From: an uncultured Propionivibrio sp.
Lineage (GTDB): Bacteria > Pseudomonadota > Gammaproteobacteria > Burkholderiales > Rhodocyclaceae
Direction: 5' to 3'
NCBI RefSeq assembly: GCF_963666255.1
Contig: NZ_OY762656.1
Location: 992,001 to 1,056,000 of the forward strand
Length of the DNA: 64,000 bases
A program made the position numbers and the translations under genes. Each line of letters opens with the position of its first letter. The stretch's first letter is position 1. Positions 9,508 to 18,168 of this stretch are shown piece by piece. The notes beneath the pieces were generated by a model that had not been told where the DNA came from, did not search any database, and worked only from the letters and a program-made list of their open reading frames with translations.

Positions 9508-9725
9508 ACAATCGCCGGCCATAAAGCAGCGAAAGAAACAGGGCGGGAAAACAGCAGTTGAAATCGTCATGGGCCGCGGCGAACCGTCGGCGATGGCGGT
9601 GATGGTGCCGGCGGGGATTGTCCGTCGGGCGCCTTTTTCGTTCTCCTTTCGCATCGTTTTAGCAGGCTGCCGGACTGTCCGGTCGCCGGGTATCCGAACC
9701 ATCACTCCATCTGAAAGGACGAACG

Positions 9726-10754
9726 ATGCAAGCACGAGTCTCCAAACGGACCTTCCTCTCCCTCGCTCTGGCGACGGCGCTCGCCTGCGCCTTCGGCCCG
9801 GCCAATGCCGCCGACATCAAGGAGCGCACCGCCAAGTTCCCGATCGTCAATCCGATCGACCACCCGCAAGGCCTCGGCGCGCAGAAGTTCGTCGAAGTCG
9901 TCGAGAAGAAGAGCGGCGGCAAGATCAAGATCAAGATCCACGCCAGCGGCGCGCTCGGCGGCGAGCAGCAGGTGGCGGCGGCGATGCAGGGCGGTACCGT
10001 CGAAATCTCGATGATGTCGCCGGCGCAGCTCGTCGGCACGATCAAGGAATTCGTCGTGCTCGACTTCCCCTTCGTCTTCGCCAACGAGAAGCAGGCCGAC
10101 GCCGTGCTTGACGGCCCGTTCGGCAAGAAGCTGATGGACCTCATGCCGGCCAAGGGCTGGGTCGGTCTCGGCTTCATGGAACAAGGCTATCGCAGCATCA
10201 GCAACAGCAAGCGTCCGATCAACAAGCTCGAGGACATCAAGGGCCTTAAGCTGCGCACGATCCTGAACCCGCTCTACGTCGATATGCTCAACGCGCTCGG
10301 CGCCAACGCCGTGCCGATGCCCTTCCCCGAGGTCTACACGGCGCTTGAGACGAAGACCATCGACGGTCAGGAAAACCCCGAGACCTCGGTCGACGCCAGC
10401 AAGCTCTACGAAGTGCAGAAGTACTTCAGCGCCGACCGTCACATCTACAACCCGCAGATGCTGATGGTCAGCAAGAAGTTCTGGGACAGCCTGTCGGCCG
10501 ACGAAAAGAAGATCTTCGAAGAGGCGCTGGTCGAAGCGCGTGACGTGCAGCGCAAGGCCGCCCGTGCGATGACTGAGAAGTCGCGCAAGGTGCTGATCGA
10601 GCATGGCATGCAGCTCAACGAAATCGCGCCGGCCGAAATCGCCCGCATGAAGGAAGTCGTCAAGCCGGTGACCGAGAAATATGCCGCCCAGCTTGATCCG
10701 GCCCTGGTCAAGGCCTTCTACGCCGAGCTCGACAAGGTCAAGAACCTGAAGTAA
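9726..10754 (+). CDS. dctP: TRAP transporter solute-binding protein, DctP family (first copy)
   Basis: A 342-residue periplasmic protein with a signal peptide ending near GPANAAD (residue 29). The mature part has the DctP fold signatures: HPQGLGAQKFVEVVEKKSGG early, then FPFVFAN, GLKLRTI with the arginine that clamps the ligand carboxylate, and TIDGQENP. It delivers an organic acid, probably a C4-dicarboxylate, to the DctQM permease encoded next. The ATG follows GAAAGGACGAACG. A strong hairpin sits between this gene and dctQ. The window holds a second, clearly different DctP after dctM. Confidence 0.94.
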   Translation: MQARVSKRTFLSLALATALACAFGPANAADIKERTAKFPIVNPIDHPQGLGAQKFVEVVEKKSGGKIKIKIHASGALGGEQQVAAAMQGGTVEISMMSPAQLVGTIKEFVVLDFPFVFANEKQADAVLDGPFGKKLMDLMPAKGWVGLGFMEQGYRSISNSKRPINKLEDIKGLKLRTILNPLYVDMLNALGANAVPMPFPEVYTALETKTIDGQENPETSVDASKLYEVQKYFSADRHIYNPQMLMVSKKFWDSLSADEKKIFEEALVEARDVQRKAARAMTEKSRKVLIEHGMQLNEIAPAEIARMKEVVKPVTEKYAAQLDPALVKAFYAELDKVKNLK

Positions 10755-10770
10755 TCCCCGTCACGGGGTT

Positions 10771-10800
10771 GGCGGTTCCGGCCCTGTGCCCGGAACCGCC
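10771..10800. other. Intercistronic hairpin between dctP and dctQ
   Basis: GGCGGTTCCGG (10771-10781) pairs with CCGGAACCGCC (10790-10800), an 11 bp perfect GC-rich stem without a T-run. Such hairpins behind binding-protein genes commonly protect the upstream message or cause partial termination, giving more binding protein than permease. Confidence 0.65.
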
Positions 10801-10880
10801 CCGCAATGCCGGCTTCGCAGCGTCATGCGCACATTCCAGTAGCCGGCTGTTTCCTGCAAAAAAATTTCCCGAGCATAGCG

Positions 10881-11438
10881 ATGAAAGCAATCGAGAAAGT
10901 CGTGATGCACACCATGAACACGATTATCGTGGTGTGTCTGGCGCTGATGGCCATCATGGTCTTCAGCAACGTGATCCTGCGTTTCGTGTTCAATTCCGGC
11001 TTCACCATGACGGAAGAATTGGCACGCTTCGTCTTCCTGTGGCTGATCTTCATCGGTTCGGTCGTGGCCATGAAGGAAGGCGCCCACCTCGGCGTCGATT
11101 CGCTGGTCTCCCGCCTGCCGCGCGCCGGCAAGATCTTCTGTGTCGTCGCCAGCAATGCCATCATCCTGTGGCTGTGTTACCTGTTTTTCGTCGGCAGCTG
11201 GATCCAGACGGTCGTCGGCATGGGCACCAAGATGCCCGCCTCCGGAATTCCCATGTCATTCCACTACGGTACCGGCCTGGTGATGAGTGTCGGTGTCGCC
11301 ATCATCGTTCTCGGCAACACCTGGCGGGTGATTACCGGCAAGGCGTCGGATGCCGAGCTGATCCAGGTCAAGGAATCCGAGGATTCCGTCGAGGAAGCCC
11401 ACGGCGAGGCGGATACGTCCGCACCGAAAGGCAAATGA
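10881..11438 (+). CDS. dctQ: TRAP transporter small permease, DctQ family
   Basis: A 185-residue inner-membrane protein with four hydrophobic segments (about residues 15-37, 48-70, 87-110 and 130-152) and the family motif EELARFVFLWLIFIGS with KEGAHLGVD. It is the small subunit that forms the membrane complex with DctM. An earlier in-frame ATG at 10806 would add 25 polar residues; the start at 10881 matches the family better. The tail is unusually acidic (ESEDSVEEAHGE). The gene lies between dctP and dctM, 47 bp from the latter. Confidence 0.93.
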   Translation: MKAIEKVVMHTMNTIIVVCLALMAIMVFSNVILRFVFNSGFTMTEELARFVFLWLIFIGSVVAMKEGAHLGVDSLVSRLPRAGKIFCVVASNAIILWLCYLFFVGSWIQTVVGMGTKMPASGIPMSFHYGTGLVMSVGVAIIVLGNTWRVITGKASDAELIQVKESEDSVEEAHGEADTSAPKGK

Positions 11439-11485
11439 GTCTTGCCGTAATGACGGCTGATAAGAACTGAACCGGAGTAATTCAC

Positions 11486-12763
11486 ATGGTAGTCACCGTA
11501 TTTCTGGTCTCGCTGCTTGGCGCCATGGCGCTCGGTATGCCGATCGCCTTCGCCCTGATGACCTGCGGCCTGGCGCTGATGTTGCATATGGACATGTTCG
11601 ACGCGCAACTGATCGCGCAGAACACCATCGATGGCGCCGATAATTTCGTGCTGATGGCAGTCCCCTTCTTCATGCTCGCGGGCGAGTTCATGACCGCCGG
11701 CGGATTGTCGCGGCGTATCGTCAATCTCGCGCTGGCACTTGTCGGTCATATCCGCGGCGGCCTCGGTTATGTCGCCATCGTTGCGGCGATCATCATGGCC
11801 AGCCTGTCGGGTTCGGCCGCGGCCGATACCGCTGCCGTCGGCGCCCTGCTCCTGCCGATGATGCGCGAAGCCGGCTACAACGTGCCACGCTCGGCCGGCC
11901 TCATCGCGTCGAGCGGCATCATCGCGCCGATGATTCCGCCGAGCATTCCCTTCGTCATGTTCGGTGTCGTCGCCCAGCTGTCGATCACGAAGCTCTTCAT
12001 GGCCGGCATCGTGCCCGGCCTGATGATGGGCATCAGCATCGGTCTGGCCTGGTTGTGGGTGATCCGCAAGGACAAGCTCGAACCGGCGCCGCGCAAGAGC
12101 GCTGCCGAAGTCTGGAAGGCCGTGATCGACGGCATCTGGGCGCTGATCATGCCGGCAATCATTCTTGGCGGTCTCAAGACCGGCGTGTTCACGCCGACCG
12201 AGGCCGGCGTCGTGGCGGCTTTTTACGCGCTCTTTGTCGGCATGTTCGTCTACAAGGAAATCAAGTTATCGCAGCTCTATCAACTGCTCCTTAATGCCGG
12301 CAAGATCACCGCGGTTGTCATGCTGCTTGTCGGCGCGGCGATGGTGTCGTCATGGCTGATCACGGTCGCCGACCTGCCCGGCCAGCTCGCCGCGATGCTC
12401 GAGCCGTTCATGGGTAACAAGATCATGTTGATGGTCATCGTCATGCTGCTGGTTGTCGTCGTCGGTACCGCAATGGACCTGACCCCGACGATCCTGATCC
12501 TGACGCCGGTGCTGATGCCGGTAATCAAGCAGGCGGGGATCGACCCGATTTATTTCGGCGTGATCTTCATCATGAACAACGCCATCGGTCTGATCACGCC
12601 GCCGGTCGGCACAACGCTCAACGTCATCTGCGGCGTCGGCAAGGTCAAGATGGACGATGTCATCGTCGGCGTCATGCCCTTCATGATTGCGGAACTGGTC
12701 GTGCTGACGCTGCTGACGCTGTTCCCGTCCCTGGTGCTGGTGCCGATGCGCTGGTTGCTGTAG
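11486..12763 (+). CDS. dctM: TRAP transporter large permease, DctM family
   Basis: A 425-residue membrane protein with about twelve hydrophobic segments. Signatures include GMPIAFALM near the start, MAVPFFMLAGEFM, SGSAAADTAAVGALLLPMM, SSGIIAPMIPPSIPFVMFG and NAIGLITPPVGTTLNV. It is the sodium-driven transport subunit that works with DctQ and a DctP binding protein. A ribosome binding site (GGAGTAATTCAC, then ATG) supports the start. It is followed 47 bp later by a second solute-binding protein gene, which is unusual for a TRAP operon. Confidence 0.95.
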   Translation: MVVTVFLVSLLGAMALGMPIAFALMTCGLALMLHMDMFDAQLIAQNTIDGADNFVLMAVPFFMLAGEFMTAGGLSRRIVNLALALVGHIRGGLGYVAIVAAIIMASLSGSAAADTAAVGALLLPMMREAGYNVPRSAGLIASSGIIAPMIPPSIPFVMFGVVAQLSITKLFMAGIVPGLMMGISIGLAWLWVIRKDKLEPAPRKSAAEVWKAVIDGIWALIMPAIILGGLKTGVFTPTEAGVVAAFYALFVGMFVYKEIKLSQLYQLLLNAGKITAVVMLLVGAAMVSSWLITVADLPGQLAAMLEPFMGNKIMLMVIVMLLVVVVGTAMDLTPTILILTPVLMPVIKQAGIDPIYFGVIFIMNNAIGLITPPVGTTLNVICGVGKVKMDDVIVGVMPFMIAELVVLTLLTLFPSLVLVPMRWLL

Positions 12764-12810
12764 TTCCGAGAAGTTTTGTTGTTGCTTGTCTTATCCACCT
12801 GGAGAAACTC

Positions 12811-13809
12811 ATGAAAATGAAATTGGCAGGATTGGTATCGGCAGTATCGTTGGCTTTGTGCGTTGCAGCCCCCGTGCAGGCGAAAGAGGAGGCGATGACC
12901 TTGCGCCTCGGTTTCGAGGTGTCTCTCGACAGCCCGCAAGGCGTCGGCGCCAAGGAAATGGCGCGTGTCGCCAGCGAGATGTCGAAGGGCAAGATCAACA
13001 TCGAGCTTTATCCGGATCAGAAACTCGGCACCGGCCCGCAGATGATCGAGTTGGTCAAGAAGGGCGAGCTCGACGTATTCCAGGGCGGTGCCGGGATGTT
13101 CTCGTCGATGGAAGGTCGCTTCAATGTCTTTGACATCCCCTACCTGTTTGATTCGGTCAATCAGGCCTACAAGGTTCTCGACAGCAAGTTCGGCCGGGAA
13201 ATGCTGGCGACGCTCGAGCCGCACGGGCTCAAGGGCATGTCGTTTTGGGAGAACGGCATCCGTGTCGTCACCAACAACGTCCGCCCGATCACCAAGCCGG
13301 AAGATCTCGTCGGTCTCAAGATGCGCGTCATGCCGGCCAACGCGGTGCATGTGACCTTGTGGAAGCACCTCGGTACCGAGCCGACGCCGCTGCCTTTCGG
13401 TGAAATCTACGGCAAGCTCAAGAGCGGCGAACTCGACGGTCAGGAACATCCGATCGCGCCGATCTACGCCGGCAAGTTCTACGAAGTGCAGAAGTACCTG
13501 TCGCTGACCAATCACATGTACGGTCCGCTGATCCAGATCATGAATCTGGAGAAGTTCAAGTCCATGCCGAAGAAGACGCAGGCGATCCTGATGAAGGCGT
13601 CGTATGCCGGTGCCGTGGCGATGCGCAAGTTCTCCAATGACAACGCCGCCAAGTTCCTCGAGGACATGAAGCAGAAGGGCGTCATCGTCAACGACGTCGA
13701 CACCAAGCCGTTCCGCGAGAAAGCACGTCCGATCATCGAGCAGCAGTTTGTCGAGAAGAACGGCGACGCCTGGCTGAAGAAGATCAACGCAATGCTGGGC
13801 AAGAAGTAA
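12811..13809 (+). CDS. Second DctP-family TRAP solute-binding protein
   Basis: A 332-residue periplasmic binding protein with a signal peptide ending near APVQAKE (residue 25). It has DctP hallmarks (GFEVSLDSPQGVGAKEMARV, GLKMRVMPANAVH, GELDGQEHP) but is only distantly similar to the DctP encoded upstream, so it is not a recent duplicate. It may give the single DctQM permease a second substrate, or present a ligand to the Cache sensor kinase encoded next; both are inferences. A good ribosome binding site (TGGAGAAACTC) precedes the ATG. A strong intrinsic terminator closes the operon. Confidence 0.92.
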   Translation: MKMKLAGLVSAVSLALCVAAPVQAKEEAMTLRLGFEVSLDSPQGVGAKEMARVASEMSKGKINIELYPDQKLGTGPQMIELVKKGELDVFQGGAGMFSSMEGRFNVFDIPYLFDSVNQAYKVLDSKFGREMLATLEPHGLKGMSFWENGIRVVTNNVRPITKPEDLVGLKMRVMPANAVHVTLWKHLGTEPTPLPFGEIYGKLKSGELDGQEHPIAPIYAGKFYEVQKYLSLTNHMYGPLIQIMNLEKFKSMPKKTQAILMKASYAGAVAMRKFSNDNAAKFLEDMKQKGVIVNDVDTKPFREKARPIIEQQFVEKNGDAWLKKINAMLGKK

Positions 13810-13830
13810 GACACCAGGCGTTTCGATCGA

Positions 13831-13868
13831 ACGGCAGCCGGCGCCCCTTCGGGTCGGCTGCCGTTTTT
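13831..13868 (+). terminator. Intrinsic terminator of the TRAP operon
   Basis: ACGGCAGCC and GGCTGCCGT form a stem around a loop of about 15 bases, followed directly by TTTTTC. It separates the transporter genes from the hybrid kinase gene. Confidence 0.85.
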
Positions 13869-13969
13869 CATATGCATCGCCGGTGTTTTGCCGTGAATGG
13901 CATGGCGTCGACATAGTACGATAGCGATTCCATTCCACTGTCACCGGATTCCTTTCACGCCTTTCCGTC

Positions 13970-16900
13970 ATGAACGTATCACGCAAGGATTTCCGCCGTC
14001 GCATGCTGCTGGCCGTCGTCGCCGTGGCCCTGCTCGTTGTGGCGGGCGTCGCGGTGTTGCGCGTCATCGGCAACGAATACCGCCAGAATTTCGGCAATCA
14101 CATTCTCAGCAACCTCGAGACGATGGATCGCGTGCTCAGCCTGCTCGAGCAGGATTCGGCGCATCGCGTCAAGCTGATCATCGACGAGCCGACCCATCGG
14201 CGGTTGGCGACCGGTCTCATCGCTCAGCCTCATGACGCGGCCCTGCACGCGCGCTTCCGAGAATGGATCACGCCACTCTACAAGAGTCGTGGTTTCGAGG
14301 ATTACGCGCTCATTTCGGCCGATGGCAAACGCATCATTGCCGCCGGCACGCGCGAACTGGTTGGCAAGGAACCGTTACTGTCGACGCAGGACACGCTACG
14401 ACGCGCCGAACTGCTTGGCGCGGCGATGACGCCGCCGACGGCGGGGCGCTTTCCGGCCGCAGGAGTCGACATTGAAAATCCGAATGTCATGGCATTTCAA
14501 TTGTCATGCGTGCGTATCGATCGCGGTCTGCATCTGCTGGGCTTTCTCTGTCTGAGCGAAAATCCGTTGCTGCGCCTCTATCAGTTGCTGCGCGCGGGCA
14601 GGCCGGGACTGACCGGCGAGGCGTATGCGATCGATGCGAGCGGCCAGATCCTGTCGCCGATCCGCTTCGAGCGTCGTTTGCCGACGCCCTTGAATGCCGA
14701 GACGGGCTGGAGCCTGTTTCGTCTTTCGGCTCGGGTACGGGGGCCGATGTTACCGAGCGACGAGGCCCCTTCCCTGCCGCTGACCGAGGTGGTCGAGCGT
14801 CTGTTGCGGCATGACTCGCTACATACCGGCCTGGTCGAGAACTACACCGACTATCTTGGTCGCCAGGTCGTCGGCGCCGGGCGCTGGTTGCCCAATACGG
14901 CGATGGGCATCGTCATCGAAGTCGATATGGACGAAGCATTCCGGTCGTATCGCTTCGCACGCAATGCGCTGATCGCGTTGATCGCGATCGGCGTCCTGAT
15001 GATCGTCGCGCTCACCTACATCGACTTGCGTTCGCGTTTCTCGCTCGCGCGCAGCGAACAGCAGATGGCGGCGTTTCGCGATCATATTCCGGCTGAATTG
15101 CACATGAAGAGCGCGGCCGGTCGCTACCTGATGGCGAACCCGGTCTACGAAGCGTCGTTCCGTCAGGAGCCGGGTTATGTTCTTGGCAAAACCGATGCGG
15201 AGCTCTATCCCCCAGGCGAAGCGCGTGAACGCGAAACGGAGCATGACGAAGTCGTACGCACCGGCCAGCCGGTGCATCACATCCATACCAAGAAGCTCGA
15301 TGACGGCGGCGAGGCGACCTACAGTATCGTGCGTTTCCCGGTGCTCGGCGTCGATGATGCTGTCGTGGCAGTCGGCACCGTCGGGCTCAATATTACCGAA
15401 CAGATCCGCACGCAGCGGGAGCTTGAGGAATTGACGCGCACGCTTGAGGACAAGGTCGCCAAGCGCACCGTGCAGCTTGCTGCGGCGCGTGATCTCGCCG
15501 AAGCCGCGAGCCGCGCCAAGGCAGAGTTCCTCGCCAACATGAGCCATGAAATACGGACGCCGCTCAATGCCATTATCGGCATGAGCCATCTCGCCGCGCA
15601 TATCAACACAGCGCCGCGCGTCGCGCATTACATCGGTCGTATCCAGTCGTCGAGCCGGCACCTGCTCGCCGTCGTCAATGACATTCTCGACCTGTCGAAA
15701 ATCGAGGCCGGCAAGCTGATGATCGACGTCAGCGAATTCATCCTGGAGAACATGCTCGGCCATGTCGCCGGTCTCGTGCTCGAACGTGCCGATGCCAAGG
15801 GCCTGGAACTGATCATTGACATCGCGCCGGATCTGCCCAAGCGTCTGGTCGGCGATTCTATCCGCATCAGCCAGATCCTCATCAATTTTGCCAACAACGC
15901 GGTCAAATTCACCGATGCCGGCGAGATTGTGCTGCGCGTTCGCGCCGCCGGCGATGACAACGGCAAGGTGCGGGTGCGCTTCGAGATTGAGGACACTGGC
16001 ATTGGGATACCAGCAGACAAGCTGTCCCTGCTCTTCTCGCCATTCCAGCAAGTCGACGGATCAATGTCGCGGCGATTCGAGGGCACCGGACTCGGTCTCG
16101 CGATCAGCCGGAATCTCGCCGAACTGATGGGGGGCACGGTCGGCGTGCGTTCGGTACCTGGCCGGGGCAGCGTGTTCTCGCTGCAGTTGGCGTTGAGCGT
16201 CGCCGATCCGGCGGCCGCGGATGTCGCTACCCGGCCTGAGTTGGTACCCCATCACTTGCTGGTGGTTGATGGCAATATCGCAGCCGGACGTCATCTGCTG
16301 GGGCTGCTCCGCGCCCTGGGTTTGCGCGCAGACTTCGCGTCGACGTGTGACGAGGCCCTGGCGGTTCTGGCGGCGGCGGAAGATGCCGGTAATGACTATG
16401 ACGCCGTGTTTGTCGATGGGAGATCGGCCGTTACCGACAGCGCGCGTCTGCTCGCGATCTTGTCCGGGCGTGATGCGCCGCGACCGCTCATCGTGCTGAT
16501 GACGCCCGGTGTGCAAGAGGCGTCGGCGGAGCTCGATCGACCGGGCGTCGACGCCACGCTGAGCAAGCCAGTCATGCCATCGGAATTGCTGGACACGGTC
16601 TTGCGACTATTCGATCCCGAGCGTGCCCGTCAGGTCGAAGCAGCGGCGGCGTACAGCGACTGGGAGTGTCTGGCCGGTCGTGCCGTGCTGCTTGTCGAGG
16701 ACAATCCGATCAATCAGGAAGTCGTCCAGGGCTTGCTGGAAATGGTCGGGGTGCGCGTCACCATCGCCGATAACGGCCGCCAGGCAATCGAGTTTCTCGA
16801 ACATCAGCCCTTCGATCTGGTCCTGATGGATGTCCATCTGCCTGTCATGGACGGTTTCGAGGCGACGGCAGCGATTCGCCAGCGCGCACGTTTCGCCACC

Positions 16901-17488
16901 CTGCCGATCGTCGCGCTGACGGCCAATGCGCTCGAAGGGGATCGCGAACGCTGTCTGGCCGCCGGCATGAACGATTACATCGCAAAGCCGATCGATCCGG
17001 AGCAGATGTTCCCGACCTTGATCCGGCACTTGCCAAATGTCGGGGAGAAGTCGAATGCGTCGGGGCGGCATCGTGTAGCGGAGCTGGTGTCGCCGGTTGT
17101 ACCGGGTCCGACTGCGGAAGGAGAAAGAATCGCAGCAATCGCGAGGATTCCGGGCCTCAATGTCACGCAGGCGGTCAGCCGGATGATGGGGCGCCAGGAT
17201 CTATATATCCGGCTGGTGGGACGTATGGCGGTCGAGCGCGGCGACCGGCCAGCCGAAATCCGTGCGGCTTGGGAGCGCGGCGAGGTCGAGACGGCGACGG
17301 CATTGGTGCACGAGGCCAAGTCCCTGCTCGGCGCGCTCGGCGCCGATCTGCTCCAGGCGCAGTGCGTCGATTTGCAGCGCGCCTTGCGTGCCGGAGAACG
17401 GCCTGTCGAGGAGGTGCTGTGCTTTGCCGCGGCGTACGAGAAACTGCTGCGGGAACTGGCGCGCGCGGTATCGCCGGCGGCAGACTAA
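13970..17488 (+). CDS. Hybrid sensor histidine kinase: double Cache, PAS, HisKA, HATPase, two receivers, Hpt
   Basis: An 1172-residue phosphorelay protein. Helices at about 12-31 and 331-350 flank a 300-residue periplasmic region that looks like a double Cache ligand sensor ([13 protein letters not shown] near 111). A PAS domain follows (365-480), then the H-box with H526 in [11 protein letters not shown], the ATP-binding G-boxes ([16 protein letters not shown]), a first receiver that is degenerate (VVDGN where DD is expected), a second intact receiver ([13 protein letters not shown]) and a C-terminal Hpt domain ([13 protein letters not shown]). Its position behind the TRAP genes suggests it senses the transported acid and passes phosphate to the FixJ-like regulator. 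That pairing is inference. Confidence 0.93.
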   Translation: MNVSRKDFRRRMLLAVVAVALLVVAGVAVLRVIGNEYRQNFGNHILSNLETMDRVLSLLEQDSAHRVKLIIDEPTHRRLATGLIAQPHDAALHARFREWITPLYKSRGFEDYALISADGKRIIAAGTRELVGKEPLLSTQDTLRRAELLGAAMTPPTAGRFPAAGVDIENPNVMAFQLSCVRIDRGLHLLGFLCLSENPLLRLYQLLRAGRPGLTGEAYAIDASGQILSPIRFERRLPTPLNAETGWSLFRLSARVRGPMLPSDEAPSLPLTEVVERLLRHDSLHTGLVENYTDYLGRQVVGAGRWLPNTAMGIVIEVDMDEAFRSYRFARNALIALIAIGVLMIVALTYIDLRSRFSLARSEQQMAAFRDHIPAELHMKSAAGRYLMANPVYEASFRQEPGYVLGKTDAELYPPGEARERETEHDEVVRTGQPVHHIHTKKLDDGGEATYSIVRFPVLGVDDAVVAVGTVGLNITEQIRTQRELEELTRTLEDKVAKRTVQLAAARDLAEAASRAKAEFLANMSHEIRTPLNAIIGMSHLAAHINTAPRVAHYIGRIQSSSRHLLAVVNDILDLSKIEAGKLMIDVSEFILENMLGHVAGLVLERADAKGLELIIDIAPDLPKRLVGDSIRISQILINFANNAVKFTDAGEIVLRVRAAGDDNGKVRVRFEIEDTGIGIPADKLSLLFSPFQQVDGSMSRRFEGTGLGLAISRNLAELMGGTVGVRSVPGRGSVFSLQLALSVADPAAADVATRPELVPHHLLVVDGNIAAGRHLLGLLRALGLRADFASTCDEALAVLAAAEDAGNDYDAVFVDGRSAVTDSARLLAILSGRDAPRPLIVLMTPGVQEASAELDRPGVDATLSKPVMPSELLDTVLRLFDPERARQVEAAAAYSDWECLAGRAVLLVEDNPINQEVVQGLLEMVGVRVTIADNGRQAIEFLEHQPFDLVLMDVHLPVMDGFEATAAIRQRARFATLPIVALTANALEGDRERCLAAGMNDYIAKPIDPEQMFPTLIRHLPNVGEKSNASGRHRVAELVSPVVPGPTAEGERIAAIARIPGLNVTQAVSRMMGRQDLYIRLVGRMAVERGDRPAEIRAAWERGEVETATALVHEAKSLLGALGADLLQAQCVDLQRALRAGERPVEEVLCFAAAYEKLLRELARAVSPAAD

Positions 17489-17495
17489 ACGTCTC

Positions 17496-18125
17496 TTATC
17501 GATCCGGCGAGAAGGACAAAACGCCGGTTTCGGTGACAACGGCATCGAGCCGCATGTCGTGCTTCGCCGGGAAGATCGTGTCGACGCGGGCGAGATCGAA
17601 GCCGATGCCGATGGCAAGCGGCCGGGGCTGTAACAGCGCCAGCGTGCGGTCGAAAAAGCCGCCGCCGTAACCGAGTCGGAATCCTTCGCGGTCGAAAGCA
17701 TTGACCGGGATGAGCAGCACCTCCGGTACCGCCATCTCGCCTGTCACGGGCGTTGGGATACCGTAGCGGTCGGGCTGTAGCGCTTCGCCCGGTCGCCAGC
17801 GGCGGAAGGCGAGCGGTCGGTCCGGCGCTTCGACGACGGGCAGCAGTGCCATGAAACCGGGCTGTGCCGCGGCCGTCCAGCGGGCGATCAGCGGACGCAG
17901 GTCGGGCTCGTTGCGAATCGGCCAGCAAAAGCCGACGCGCTGCGAGATCAGTTCGGGGAAGGCCTGTTCGAGGCCTGCGCATACTGCCGCCGAGTGCGCT
18001 TCGTGTTGCTTCGGCGTCAGCGCTTCGCGGGCTGACAAGACGTGTGCACGCAGGTTGCGCCGGGCGATCCGGGTGTCGCCGACGTCATTTTCCGGGGAGA
18101 TTTCCGGTCGGGTCTGACCCTGCAT
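17496..18125 (-). CDS. 5-formyltetrahydrofolate cyclo-ligase
   Basis: A 209-residue enzyme of the YgfA/MTHFS family that converts 5-formyl-THF to 5,10-methenyl-THF using ATP. Evidence is the N-terminal substrate region RNLRAHVLSAREALTP and the C-terminal signature LGYGGGFFDRTLA with FDREGFRLGYG just before it. A longer frame continues 56 residues upstream into the divergent neighbour and has no family resemblance, so the ATG at 18125 is chosen. In many Proteobacteria this gene is linked to the 6S RNA gene ssrS; I see no 6S RNA here. It is tail to tail with the hybrid kinase. Confidence 0.9.
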   Translation of the reverse strand: MQGQTRPEISPENDVGDTRIARRNLRAHVLSAREALTPKQHEAHSAAVCAGLEQAFPELISQRVGFCWPIRNEPDLRPLIARWTAAAQPGFMALLPVVEAPDRPLAFRRWRPGEALQPDRYGIPTPVTGEMAVPEVLLIPVNAFDREGFRLGYGGGFFDRTLALLQPRPLAIGIGFDLARVDTIFPAKHDMRLDAVVTETGVLSFSPDR

Positions 18126-18168
18126 GTGGTATGCTCGAAGACCGTGTTTACGGGTTTTCCAGCTTATC

